64,000 bases of DNA from Paraburkholderia oxyphila NBRC 105797 (lineage in GTDB: Bacteria; Pseudomonadota; Gammaproteobacteria; Burkholderiales; Burkholderiaceae), in the NCBI RefSeq assembly GCF_000685075.1, contig NZ_BAYD01000016.1, positions 50,475-114,474 of the forward strand, read 5' to 3'. Below are positions 45,299 to 52,943 of the stretch, piece after piece. Position numbers and translations under genes: made by a program. Under the pieces are notes generated by a model, which was given only the letters and a program-made list of their open reading frames with translations, was not told the DNA's origin and did not search any database. Within the stretch, counting starts at the first letter, position 1, and every line of letters starts with the position of its first letter.

Positions 45299-46531
45299 AT
45301 GCTTGAAGAACTCTTTGTTCGCGTCCACGCGAGATACACGTGCTCACCGCATGCCGCCGAGCTCAACGAGTTCGCGCTATGGTTGATCAGCCACGGGTAC
45401 GGGCAGCGCTACGCCCAGCGACTCGTTTTCCGTGCCATGCGCTCTCTGGATGCCTTCGATCTCCCCTCAGCTAGTCAATGGACTGATCAGCAAATCGACT
45501 GTGCGTTCCGCAATCGCCGCCACCCTCGACTGTATCGCCACGCCAGCCACGCTTTTCGTGCTTTCCTCGTCTCTGTCGATAGACTTTTACCGACGCCAGC
45601 GGAGGACCCGAGGGCGGTACTGATTGAGCAGTTCGCCGATTATCTCAAAGAGGTTCGCGGGTTGCACCAACATACCGTCTCGCAATATGTCAACGAAGTT
45701 CGTTCGTTTCTGAATGCTACGCTCGCCAATAGCTCATCGATGGATTCGATCAACGTCGACGACATAGAACGTTACGTTAGTCGACGGTCACGTTCCGTGA
45801 ACCGCCACACCCTTCATTACGTCCTGGCTCAGATCCGTGTCTTTCTGGACTACTGCTCGGAGCGAGGCGTACTTCCACGGCCGATTCAATCAATCGACCT
45901 TCCTCGCGCGTTTCGACGTGATCAGCCGCCACGTGCACTTACATCAGATTTCATTGAGCGATTCCTCGACTCTATTGACCGACGTGACCGTTGCGGCTGG
46001 CGCGACTTCATGCTCTTCCACCTGATGGCCCGCTATGGTTTGAGAACAGGTGAGACGACGCGATTGACAACCGATTCGATCGATTGGGCTGTAAGGGCGC
46101 TCCATGTCGAGCAGTACAAGACGCGAAGCTGGCTCACCTTGCCGCTGGCAAGTGAAACAATTGAGCTGCTCCACCGCTATCTTGCGGACGGCCGACGGTC
46201 CAGCCCATGTCGAGCACTCTTTCTCACTGCCACGGCGCCGGATCGGCCAATGACGAACTCGGCGGTGAGCGCTGCGTTCAAGTTTCGAGCCCGCCGCAGT
46301 GGTCTTCCAATCGCCGATGCCTCTTCCTATGCCCTGCGTCATTCATTTGCAATGAGGCTGTTCGAGAGCGGCGTGAACATCAAGACTATTGGCGACCTGA
46401 TGGGTCATCAAAGCCTGGAGAGCACGGCTGTTTACCTCCGGCTGCACATGAACGCGTTGAGAGACGTCCCATTGCCCGTTCCTCAGCAACAACCAGGATC
46501 AGGAGGCCACCATGTGCGCCTTGAATCTTGA
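45299..46531 (+). CDS. ritA: RitA-type tyrosine recombinase
   Basis: A 410-residue recombinase from the ATG at 45299 with AGAGGTG upstream; earlier in-frame codons lie in the terminal repeat. An N-terminal SAM-like core-binding domain (LIEQFADYLKEVRGLHQHTVSQYVNEVRSFLNATL) precedes the catalytic domain. Catalytic residues: R in YGLRTGETTRL, H-x-x-R in SYALRHSFAMRL, H in IGDLMGHQSLESTAVYL with the tyrosine. It overlaps ritB by 20 bp, so the trio is translationally coupled. Confidence 0.88.
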   Translation: MLEELFVRVHARYTCSPHAAELNEFALWLISHGYGQRYAQRLVFRAMRSLDAFDLPSASQWTDQQIDCAFRNRRHPRLYRHASHAFRAFLVSVDRLLPTPAEDPRAVLIEQFADYLKEVRGLHQHTVSQYVNEVRSFLNATLANSSSMDSINVDDIERYVSRRSRSVNRHTLHYVLAQIRVFLDYCSERGVLPRPIQSIDLPRAFRRDQPPRALTSDFIERFLDSIDRRDRCGWRDFMLFHLMARYGLRTGETTRLTTDSIDWAVRALHVEQYKTRSWLTLPLASETIELLHRYLADGRRSSPCRALFLTATAPDRPMTNSAVSAAFKFRARRSGLPIADASSYALRHSFAMRLFESGVNIKTIGDLMGHQSLESTAVYLRLHMNALRDVPLPVPQQQPGSGGHHVRLES

Positions 46532-47477
46532 GCAGGCTGTCGAGGGTTATCTCGAGTATAAGATCTCGCTTGGTCTGAATTTTAAGCAGGAGTCCTGGTT
46601 ATTAAGGCATATAAATAAACAAATTCTCGAGGACGGCCGCGTCGAGCTAGACGCAATTGCGTATGAGCACTGGAACAACAGCATCAAGGATCGGCACAAC
46701 AATACGCGGCGTAAGTGGCAACAGATCGTCTACAACTTCTGCCTCTATCGACGGCGCAGTGATCCCACTGCTTTTGTACCGGAAGCCGAAGGATTTGTCA
46801 GGAAGCGACCATATGTCACGCCAGTGATCGTTGAGCCCGAACAGATCAGTCGAATGCTCATTGTGGCCACGGGACTCTCGTCAAACCGAAGCTTTCCGTT
46901 GCGTGGACCGTGCATGCGACTCGCCGTTGTACTGCTCTACACGTGCGGACTGCGCCTGGGCGAGCTGCTGCGACTCAGGCTTTCCGACGTGGAAGAAGGC
47001 GGTCGTGTGCTGCGTATCCGCGAATCCAAATTCCATAGGTCCCGGCTCATCCCGTTGTCAGATAGCGCAGCGGGAGAATTGCGAGCCTATCTGGACACGC
47101 GTCGTGCCATGGCCAGTACCAAAGCTGATGCGCCGCTTTTGTGCAATCGCTTTGGAGGCGCCGTGCATCCATACAGTCATCCAGGTATGCAAGCCGCGCT
47201 GATCAATCTGTTTGACGCCGCCGGCGTTCGCGACGAATACGGCCGACGTCCGCGCGTGCATGACCTTCGCCACAGTTTTGCCCTGCAGGCGTTGATTCGG
47301 TGGTATCGGCAACGGGCCGACGTGCAATCAAAGTTGCCGATGCTCGCGCTGTACATGGGACACACATCGATCGAATCGTCCGCATATTACCTGAAGTGGG
47401 TGCCAACGCTGCGACAGCTGGCAAGCACGCGCTTCGAAGAACGATTCGGCTATCTCGTAGAGGGAGATTCGCTATGA
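46512..47477 (+). CDS. ritB: RitB-type tyrosine recombinase
   Basis: A 321-residue recombinase from the ATG at 46512, preceded by AGGAGG inside the end of ritA. Catalytic residues: R in LLYTCGLRLGELLRLRL, K region SKFHRSRLIPL, H-x-x-R in VHDLRHSFALQAL, and H...Y in YMGHTSIESSAYYLKW. The N-terminal half includes the HNNTRRKWQQIVYNFCLYRRR segment typical of the middle gene of trios. It overlaps ritC in an ATGA junction. Confidence 0.88.
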   Translation: MCALNLEQAVEGYLEYKISLGLNFKQESWLLRHINKQILEDGRVELDAIAYEHWNNSIKDRHNNTRRKWQQIVYNFCLYRRRSDPTAFVPEAEGFVRKRPYVTPVIVEPEQISRMLIVATGLSSNRSFPLRGPCMRLAVVLLYTCGLRLGELLRLRLSDVEEGGRVLRIRESKFHRSRLIPLSDSAAGELRAYLDTRRAMASTKADAPLLCNRFGGAVHPYSHPGMQAALINLFDAAGVRDEYGRRPRVHDLRHSFALQALIRWYRQRADVQSKLPMLALYMGHTSIESSAYYLKWVPTLRQLASTRFEERFGYLVEGDSL

Positions 47478-48496
47478 AACGCCAACTTCCAACTGACCTT
47501 GCGCAGGCCATATTCCGCTTCTTTCAGGACTACCTTCCCGCCCAGCGAGGGATGAGTCTACATACGATCCATAGTTACCGCGACAGCGTGATATTGTTTT
47601 TACGCTACCTTACTGAGGATACCGATAGGACGACAGATAGACTGCAATTGCGTGACTTCACGGCTGATCACGTGATTCGTTTCCTTGCCCATCTGGAAGC
47701 GGAGCGCAAGAACACTATTGCCACCCGGAACGTACGGTTGGCGGCACTGCATACGCTCGCCCGCTTCCTCTGCGGGCACGACCCCGAACACATGCTCATT
47801 TTTCAGGGCGTACTCAATATTCCGTTCAAACGTGGTGCGCCGCGTGTACCGATCGATTATCTTGACGCGCATGAGGTCGAAGCGCTGCTTGCTGCGATAG
47901 ACCGAACCACCGCAACTGGTCGACGCGATTACGCATTGTTCGCGACGATGCTCAATACCGGCGCACGGGTGCAGGAGGTCCTGAATCTGAAGGCGCAAGA
48001 TATTCGATTCGATCCTCCCCATCAGGTTCGCCTCACGGGTAAGGGCAACAAGGTACGCCTGTGTCCCATCTGGGAAAGCACTGCGCAGTTGCTGCACCAA
48101 CTGGTACGCGATGGTGATTTGAAGCAGTCCGATCAGTTTGTGTTTCGAAACCGCCGTGATGAACCGCTTACACGGTTCGGCGTTCGCTACCTTTTGCACA
48201 AGTACTTGCCTGTGTCCAACGGACAAGGATCGCGCGAAGGGGCGAGACGGCCCCATCCCCACTGCCTGCGCCATACGACAGCCGTTTACCTGCTGAAGGC
48301 CGGCGTCGATTTCGCAACGATCAGCCAGTGGTTGGGGCACGCCCAGCTCAACACTACGATGCGATACGCAAAGGCCGATATGGATCTGAAGCGGCAAGCG
48401 CTCTCTCAGGTGTTCCCCGAGGTGCTGGGCGCACCCGCTATATCAGCCGTTCCGCTTGACGGTAGTCGACTGACCAGTTGGCTACGGCGACTCTAG
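47474..48496 (+). CDS. ritC: RitC-type tyrosine recombinase
   Basis: A 340-residue recombinase starting at the ATG at 47474, overlapping the ritB stop; longer upstream frames overlap ritB and are rejected. The core-binding domain is AIFRFFQDYLPAQRGMSLHTIHSYRDSVILFLRYL. Catalytic residues: R in MLNTGARVQEVLNLKA, K in LTGKGNKVRLCPI, H-x-x-R in HCLRHTTAVYLL, and H...Y in WLGHAQLNTTMRYAKA. All positions needed for strand cleavage are present. About 120 bp separate it from the right end. Confidence 0.9.
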   Translation: MKRQLPTDLAQAIFRFFQDYLPAQRGMSLHTIHSYRDSVILFLRYLTEDTDRTTDRLQLRDFTADHVIRFLAHLEAERKNTIATRNVRLAALHTLARFLCGHDPEHMLIFQGVLNIPFKRGAPRVPIDYLDAHEVEALLAAIDRTTATGRRDYALFATMLNTGARVQEVLNLKAQDIRFDPPHQVRLTGKGNKVRLCPIWESTAQLLHQLVRDGDLKQSDQFVFRNRRDEPLTRFGVRYLLHKYLPVSNGQGSREGARRPHPHCLRHTTAVYLLKAGVDFATISQWLGHAQLNTTMRYAKADMDLKRQALSQVFPEVLGAPAISAVPLDGSRLTSWLRRL

Positions 48497-48617
48497 TTTT
48501 CGCGAACCCGGCGCGGCGCGCTGCATGAACGCGGCCGCGCTAGCCCAGCTGGCCACCCGGAAATAATGTGCAATGAATCCGCCATCAACATGGATCTCAC
48601 TCTCGAAAGCGACGCTA

Positions 48618-48650
48618 CTCAACGTAAGCGACAAGGCAACATAAGTCCAG
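48618..48650 (-). repeat. Right subterminal inverted repeat of the RIT element
   Basis: Reading inward on the minus strand: CTGGACTTATGTTGCCTTGT then CGCTTACGTTGAG, the counterpart of the left repeat. It ends in GTCCAG shared with the target. Confidence 0.8.
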
Positions 48651-48800
48651 GAAAACATGACTCGCGGTGGGCTGCACGGTCGCAACGCAAGCGGTCGGGC
48701 CACCACAACCCGCGCCGTCACCGGTATCGACCAGAATATCCGCCTGAACCGTGCCCTGTGGGTACTCGCTGACGAACTGCGCCGCCTGCGCGGCTAACCG

Positions 48801-48830
48801 GATTGCCCCGGCCTTCGGGTCGGGGCAATC
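48801..48830 (+). terminator. UUCG-capped intercistronic hairpin after the DUF932 gene
   Basis: GATTGCCCCGGCC and GGTCGGGGCAATC pair over 13 bp with a TTCG tetraloop closed by C-G, an exceptionally stable fold. It starts 4 bp after the stop codon. No T run follows, so it may be an RNA stability element or attenuator. Confidence 0.65.
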
Positions 48831-48848
48831 CCACCAGGGGAATATCGC

Positions 48849-49157
48849 ATGGACACCCTGAACACCCGTCCTTCGTGGCTCGCCACCCTGCTGCCGTTGC
48901 TGGCTGTCTGGCAGTACGGAGACCGAAATATCGTGCGCGCCGAACTGCACCGCATGGCCCTGTCGGCTGATGCGGCGGCACACGCCGCCGATGCGCTCCG
49001 GCGCATTGCCAGCATGCTTGACCGCGAAGGCAATCCAGTCGAGATGCATCGCGAGGAATTGCGCGCCGTCGCCCTTGCCGCACTGGCCAACTTTGATCGT
49101 GTACCGCCTTACGCCCCCGTCACGACCATCATCGAACACCAGGTGCAATTGCACTAG
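48849..49157 (+). CDS. Plasmid-type helical protein of unknown function
   Basis: A 102-residue product; the start at 48849 follows CAGGGGAA. The sequence (LATLLPLLAVWQYGDRNIVRAELHRMALSADAAAHAADALRRIASMLDREG) is alanine-rich and helical with a hydrophobic first segment. No family recognised. It continues the ardB-DUF932 operon, separated by the UUCG hairpin. Confidence 0.6.
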   Translation: MDTLNTRPSWLATLLPLLAVWQYGDRNIVRAELHRMALSADAAAHAADALRRIASMLDREGNPVEMHREELRAVALAALANFDRVPPYAPVTTIIEHQVQLH

Positions 49158-49179
49158 CAGTGGCGGACTGACGTTCAAC

Positions 49180-49203
49180 GCCCGCGCATGGTATGGCGCG
49201 GGC
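49180..49203 (+). terminator. Third intercistronic hairpin of the ardB operon
   Basis: GCCCGCGC and GCGCGGGC pair perfectly around ATGGTATG, between the 48849 gene and the decayed DUF3717 gene. Confidence 0.5.
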
Positions 49204-49216
49204 CTGTGAGGCTCTC

Positions 49217-49443
49217 ATGACTACCCGCTTGGCCATCGCCGAAATCAAACAGGCCATCAACTTCTGATGCCCGCAGGAAGCACCTGGCCAGGATGGCGCG
49301 CTGTGCGCACGGGCGCGCCCGCTCGCCGACGTGTAGGGCCTGATGATCTAGGAGCGCGCAACGTCTGTCGATGTCTCGCGGCTCACGCCTGAGCAGGTGG
49401 ACGCGGTGCGCGTCGCGCTGGATCCCCGGCTTCCGCCGCCGTG
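49217..49443 (+). pseudogene. DUF3717-like gene with three in-frame stops
   Basis: The frame reads TTRLAIAEIKQAINF, TGA, CPQEAPGQDGALCARARPLADV, TAG, GLMI, TAG, ERATSVDVSRLTPEQVDAVRVALD to a TGA at 49441. The pattern fits DUF3717 (I-A-x-I-x-x-A-I-N-x-W ... A-L-x-x-x-Y-x-L-M-I), so the stops fall where the family has W, Y and Y. There is no indel. Decay by point mutation is the simplest view. Confidence 0.55.
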
Positions 49444-49807
49444 ATAGCCTTGCGGCCGGCCACCGGGGGCTGGCCCGAGCGCGCCCCGCCCCTCCCCCTG
49501 CAAGCCAGGAGGCCGGATAATCACGCCACGTCTCGCGCGCCGCGCGCCCGGATCGAGGCGCACGGGGACCCGCGCCGCGGGCGCGGGGAGAGCGCCGGCG
49601 CGCCGCGGCTGCGGCGCGACGATCCGGCTGGGCCTGGGTGGACCGCCGGGCGGGGTCGTCAAGCTCCCGCAGGGAGCGTGTATCCCCCGCGGCGCAGCCG
49701 TGGGGGCTCGATTGCTACCCCTTTCAGCGCCAGGAGGGACTGGTTGCGGGGCTATCACGTGCAAAAATGTACGAGCCAGAAAAATTGGAACAGGAAGGTA
49801 CTGAAAA
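49444..49807. other. Very GC-rich intergenic stretch with hairpins
   Basis: No supported gene. CTCCCGCAGGGAG near 49670 and CCCCCGCGG...CCGTGGGGG near 49685 are strong hairpins. Downstream, the GC content drops near 49760, probably marking the promoter of the regulator at 49808. Confidence 0.4.
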
Positions 49808-50140
49808 ATGACCGTCGAATATCACGTGCAGATCCGCAAGGAGTGTCTGTGCCCGGCCGATGAGGGATGGGTACGACCTCGAGGCGCTGAGGTCCAGGAG
49901 GTCGTGCGGCGCACAGGCCTGTCAGGACGCGCCGTGGCACGTGTGCTCGGACTCAGTGAGCATGGCGGCCGGCAGGTGCGGCGCTGGATCAGCGAGGACG
50001 CGCCGATCAACTATACGGCGTGGGCGATCCTCTGTGATATGGCCGGTCTCGGCCGGATATGGCGTGGAAAAACGCTCGAGATGGGCCTGAGTCTCAGCGA
50101 TACGGGCGAAGATGCCGAAGGTGCCGGGGACGATTCCTGA
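49808..50140 (+). CDS. Small helix-turn-helix DNA-binding protein
   Basis: A 110-residue product with AGGAAGG nine bases before the ATG. Residues 30-75 (EVVRRTGLSGRAVARVLGLSEHGGRQVRRWISEDAPINYTAWAILCDMAGL) look like a Cro/C1-like or YdaS-like HTH with a second half resembling the DNA-reading helix of plasmid control proteins. The tail is acidic. It may regulate nearby plasmid genes. Domain call moderate, target unknown. Confidence 0.6.
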   Translation: MTVEYHVQIRKECLCPADEGWVRPRGAEVQEVVRRTGLSGRAVARVLGLSEHGGRQVRRWISEDAPINYTAWAILCDMAGLGRIWRGKTLEMGLSLSDTGEDAEGAGDDS

Positions 50141-50231
50141 GCAGTACCAGGGACGGGAATCGTGAAACGGATAATTCCGGGATTGAGGCCGTGCTGCGGA
50201 ACTACCAGTCGACCACAAAATGAGGATATGG

Positions 50232-50558
50232 ATGACCAATACTCCTGTCTCTTTTCCGCGATACCTTGCCGCATCGGCCGTTGAGGCACTCGCGATATTA
50301 ACGACGATTTACACGCTCTGGAGCATCGTTCCGTTCTTGCGCGGTGACCTTGGCGCACCCGGCGCATATGTCATTCACTGCGTAGTACTTTGGTTGACGC
50401 ACCTCGCCAATCAGTTCTTCGGTCTGCCCGTGGCGCACGGCACTGACGGACTCACCTACTACTTCAGTGGTTTTATCGTCTGGATGGGGCTCTCGAGTTT
50501 TATGATCGCCATGGGCTACGGTCTGAGCCGCGCGGCGGCGGGCCATCACGATGACTGA
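50232..50558 (+). CDS. Small membrane protein, plasmid type
   Basis: A 108-residue product starting at the ATG at 50232 (GAGGA upstream). It has three hydrophobic helices: AASAVEALAILTTIYTLWSIV, AYVIHCVVLWLTHLANQFFG and YYFSGFIVWMGLSSFMIAMGYGL. No family recognised. Confidence 0.55.
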   Translation: MTNTPVSFPRYLAASAVEALAILTTIYTLWSIVPFLRGDLGAPGAYVIHCVVLWLTHLANQFFGLPVAHGTDGLTYYFSGFIVWMGLSSFMIAMGYGLSRAAAGHHDD

Positions 50559-50599
50559 CGACGATGCGAACGAACCGGGCAACCGGAAGGAGAGTCACG

Positions 50600-50930
50600 A
50601 TGAAGCACGTGGTGGCGCCGCCTGGTGCGTTCATTCTGGCATCCGGGCCTGCGTGCTTGTACGCCGGATGGGTTTCTGTTGTTGACGGCGCGGTCCTCGC
50701 GCGCGGCATCCATACCAGCCGCCTTGATGGTCATGCCGCAGGCCGACCCGGTACCTGCAGGGCAACAAGTCTTTGACGGCACGAAAATGACGCGTGACGG
50801 GCAGATTGTTCGGTGTGACGAGACAGGTCAAGCGTATGTGATAACTGTCAAAGACAGTTTCACAATACGCGATCCCGTCTGGAAAAATGGGAAGCCCGTT
50901 AAATACCGACGTGACATGTTCGTGAATTGA
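50600..50930 (+). CDS. Small secreted or frameshifted hypothetical protein
   Basis: AAGGAGAG precedes the ATG at 50600, but that frame stops at 50776. The next frame, open to 50930, ends in a plausible beta-rich domain (QQVFDGTKMTRDGQIVRCDETGQAYVITVKDSFTIRDPVWKNGKPVKYRRDMFV). A frameshift near 50640-50700 could join a signal-like start to this end; otherwise the second frame starts at the ATG at 50625. The C-terminal part is probably real protein; its N-terminus is uncertain. Confidence 0.4.
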
Positions 50931-50989
50931 GCCGCAGTCCGAAGGAACGGGGAGCTGGCATGAATCGGGAGAACCGTATGCCGTGGCGG

Positions 50990-51699
50990 CCGTGGCTCGT
51001 CCAGACGGCTGGCGGCGTGCAGGTCCAGCCAGTCGATCCCGCGCCGTGCGCCCTTCTGCCCCAGGTGGGGCACTTCGGCGAACCAGCGCGGGAGACGCCC
51101 GCGGATCAGGGCCAGCAGGTCCGCGAGGGTTGCGAGGCCTGCGGCGGTCAGGCGCGCGGCAAGCGCCGGATCGAACCAGGTATCGAGCGGATCTTCCGGC
51201 CGGGGATCGAGCGCCAGCGCGGCCTCCGTGCGCGCGAGGGCGGACGCCTGAGCTCGCGCAGCGGCGCATTGCGGGCGAGTTTGCGATCCAGCCGTTGACG
51301 TTCCGGCGGCGAAGCCTGCGGCGGATACGCGTCGCGGTACAGCGCGCGGAGTTCCGCCTCGGAGTAGAACCCATCCGGGTCGACCTGCTCGGGCCAGTCA
51401 TCGAGCGGGGGTGCGCCGGGCGCCGGTGCAGGCCCGGCGGCGGCGAGCTGAGCTGGTCACGCAGGCTGCCCGGCTTCAGACGCAACAGGTGCGCGGCGTG
51501 CGCGCCGCGCGGCGGTCGACAGGGTGTCGCGGATAAGCACGAGCTGCCGGCGCGTGATCCGCGCATCGGTGCCCAGGGTGCCGTAGCTCGCGTGCAGCGC
51601 CGTGGCGTCCACGCCTTCGAGCCATGCGCGGTACAGCTCGAAATCGGCGCGGGTGAGGCGCGATGGCCGGGCGGGGTGGGGTGTTGCGGTACGTGGCAT
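50990..51699 (-). pseudogene. Decayed DUF3701-type tyrosine integrase, N-terminal half
   Basis: Pieces in three frames match the N-terminal region of the intact integrase at 54546. SRLTRADFELYRAWLEGVDATALHASYG opens the first frame. LDDWPEQVDPDGFYSEAELRALYRDAYP is in the second, about 51330-51420. DPLDTWFDPALAARLTAAGLATLADLLALI and WFAEVPHLGQKGARRGIDWL are in the third. The catalytic domain is gone. It shows that a second, related integrase once sat here. The start overlaps the zinc-ribbon gene stop. Confidence 0.7.
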
Positions 51700-51899
51700 C
51701 AGGAATCCGCGCTACCGTCTCCAATCGGCGGCGTGACGTGCAGCGTGACCCCGCCATCCCACTCGAGGACAACCGGACCGCCACACGACCTGCAGCAGGC
51801 CGCTTCGCCGTCGTGCGTATCACCGGGCAGGTGGACTTCACCCCGGGCCTGGCAGGCGGGACACCGGTAAACGTAGAGAACCTGTCCTGTGTCTTCCAT
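51699..51899 (-). CDS. Small zinc-ribbon protein
   Basis: A 66-residue product from the ATG at 51899 with GGAGGT four bases upstream. Two CxxC pairs (YRCPAC and CRSCGG, 20 residues apart) form a rubredoxin-like zinc ribbon; the end is VVLEWDGGVTLHVTPPIG. Probably a nucleic-acid or protein-binding knuckle; its role is unknown. Confidence 0.6.
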   Translation of the reverse strand: MEDTGQVLYVYRCPACQARGEVHLPGDTHDGEAACCRSCGGPVVLEWDGGVTLHVTPPIGDGSADS

Positions 51900-51986
51900 G
51901 ATTACCTCCGTTGCAGTGAGCGCGCCGTCAGTCGTCGTGCTGCGTGCCATCGTCGATCCCGCCTCGCCCGGGTTCAATCCCGTGCA

Positions 51987-52279
51987 TCAAAACAGGCAAA
52001 GCTGCCGCGGATCCCGCACCGGCACCCGCGCGGGCTGCACGCCCTGCCCGACCCGCCGTATCCGCGCGATCAGCGGAACCACGCAGCCATCGACGGTCAG
52101 CCCGAAGCCGAACGCCTCGAGGCCGTCTCGCGTCAGGTGCGCCATGGGTTTCCAGGTCGGCGCCCAGCCGTGTGCGCGTGTGCGGACGAGCAGCTGCCGC
52201 CGGCGAACCAGGCCAGCACCGCGGGTTCCGGCGCCGGGCGCAGCAGTTCGGACAGCACGTTGGTGTCGAGCACGATCAT
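51987..52279 (-). pseudogene. Truncated PIN-domain toxin fused to foreign coding sequence
   Basis: The start IVLDTNVLSELLRPAPEPAVLAWFA, with the PIN aspartate in VLDTNV, is that of a FitB/VapC toxin, overlapping the antitoxin by 4 bp (ATGA). After about 28 residues the toxin homology ends, and a different frame continues LVRTRAHGWAPTWKPMAHLTRDGLEAFGFGLTVDG to 51987, the end of an unrelated plasmid protein. The later PIN acidic residues are missing, so no nuclease can be made. Confidence 0.7.
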
Positions 52280-52524
52280 GCGACGCCCAGGTCCGGTTCA
52301 CGCATCGGCTCACGGGCCGGCAACTCGAGCTCGACGCCCGCGAACGGCGCGACGCGCCGGCGGATCGTGTCGACCAGGCTGTCGCCCTGCAGGGGCTCGG
52401 TGGCAAGCGCGCTGCGCAGGATGTCGCGCGCCTCCTCCTCCATCGAGCGCCCGTGGCGGGCGGCCTGGATGCGCAAGCGCGCCTTGAGCGGCTCGTCTAG
52501 ATTGCGGATGGTCATGATGGCCAT
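52276..52524 (-). CDS. FitA/VapB-type ribbon-helix-helix antitoxin
   Basis: An 82-residue product starting at the ATG at 52524 with GGAGG five bases upstream. AIMTIRNLDEPLKARLRIQAARHGRSMEEEARDILRSAL is the FitA-like Arc/RHH motif, with the C-terminal toxin-binding part ELPAREPMREPDLG. The gene is intact, but its toxin is destroyed, so it is an orphan antitoxin or a remaining autoregulator. Confidence 0.85.
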   Translation of the reverse strand: MAIMTIRNLDEPLKARLRIQAARHGRSMEEEARDILRSALATEPLQGDSLVDTIRRRVAPFAGVELELPAREPMREPDLGVA

Positions 52525-52559
52525 GGGAGCCTCCGGGGTGTAAACGGCATTCACTGTAG

Positions 52560-52901
52560 TCAATGAATGGATTCATTGACTACATACCGGCACACGCGCG
52601 CTTCGCCCCCGTGCCTTGCCCGGTGGGCGTCCGACGAAGCGAAAGTCAGCGCGTCCCGGACGTGAATGTTTTCGACCCGCCCGGCGAGCGCATCCATGCC
52701 ACCACAGGTCCCCGTGATCAGCCAGTGGCTCACCACACTGGCGAGCGACGCCCGGTATTCGGGGATGACCGCATAGGGCGAAAAACCCTGTCCGAACCAC
52801 CGATGACGTTCGAACGACAAATGCCCGAAGCGGTGACAGATTGTTTGCGCTCCACATCCCGCTAGCGACGCAGGGGCACAACCGCCCTGCCCGTCCCGCA
52901 T
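52560..52901 (-). CDS. Possible small protein of unknown function
   Basis: A 113-codon minus-strand frame whose middle (FERHRWFGQGFSPYAVIPEYRASLASVVSHWLITGTCGGMDALAGRVENIHVRDALTF) looks protein-like. The first 25 codons do not, and there is no clear ribosome site. Another frame on the plus strand is also open. Treat as doubtful. Confidence 0.3.
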   Translation of the reverse strand: MRDGQGGCAPASLAGCGAQTICHRFGHLSFERHRWFGQGFSPYAVIPEYRASLASVVSHWLITGTCGGMDALAGRVENIHVRDALTFASSDAHRARHGGEARVCRYVVNESIH

Positions 52902-52943
52902 GGCCCGACAGTCGCGAACACCAGGCTTTGGGCACGCATCCCT

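Larger units (their letters stand above)
45136..48650 (+). mobile_element. RIT (recombinase-in-trio) element inserted in the DUF932 gene
   Basis: A 3515-bp element bounded by the 6-bp repeat GTCCAG (45130-45135 and 48645-48650). It encodes three overlapping tyrosine recombinases in one orientation and nothing else of note. Subterminal inverted repeats of about 33 bp read CTGGACTTATGT...CGCTTACGT from 45156 rightward and from 48650 leftward. The left end also has the palindrome GTCCAGTAACGTT/AACGTTACTGGAC around ATGTGC (45130-45161). The restored reading frame of the split gene fixes the boundaries. Known RIT elements have the same three-gene, inverted-repeat design. Confidence 0.9.
44452..48797 (+). 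pseudogene. DUF932 plasmid gene split by the RIT element
   Basis: The first part (44452-45135, 228 codons) reads STLASRFSSNAIVLRSDHPLTNDEI and later HGSSSYQMIAGMIRWACQNGIVCGN-like text (NSHNGSSSYQMIAGMIRWAC), the DUF932 core. The frame hits a TAA contributed by the inserted DNA. The last 48 codons resume at 48651-48797 (ENMTRGGLHGRNASGRATTT and IDQNIRLNRALWVLADEL). Joining after GTCCAG gives an uninterrupted 276-residue DUF932 protein (FNRVQ then ENMTRGG). The gene is therefore disrupted cleanly and recently. DUF932 proteins are common on conjugative plasmids and have no settled function. Confidence 0.92.
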
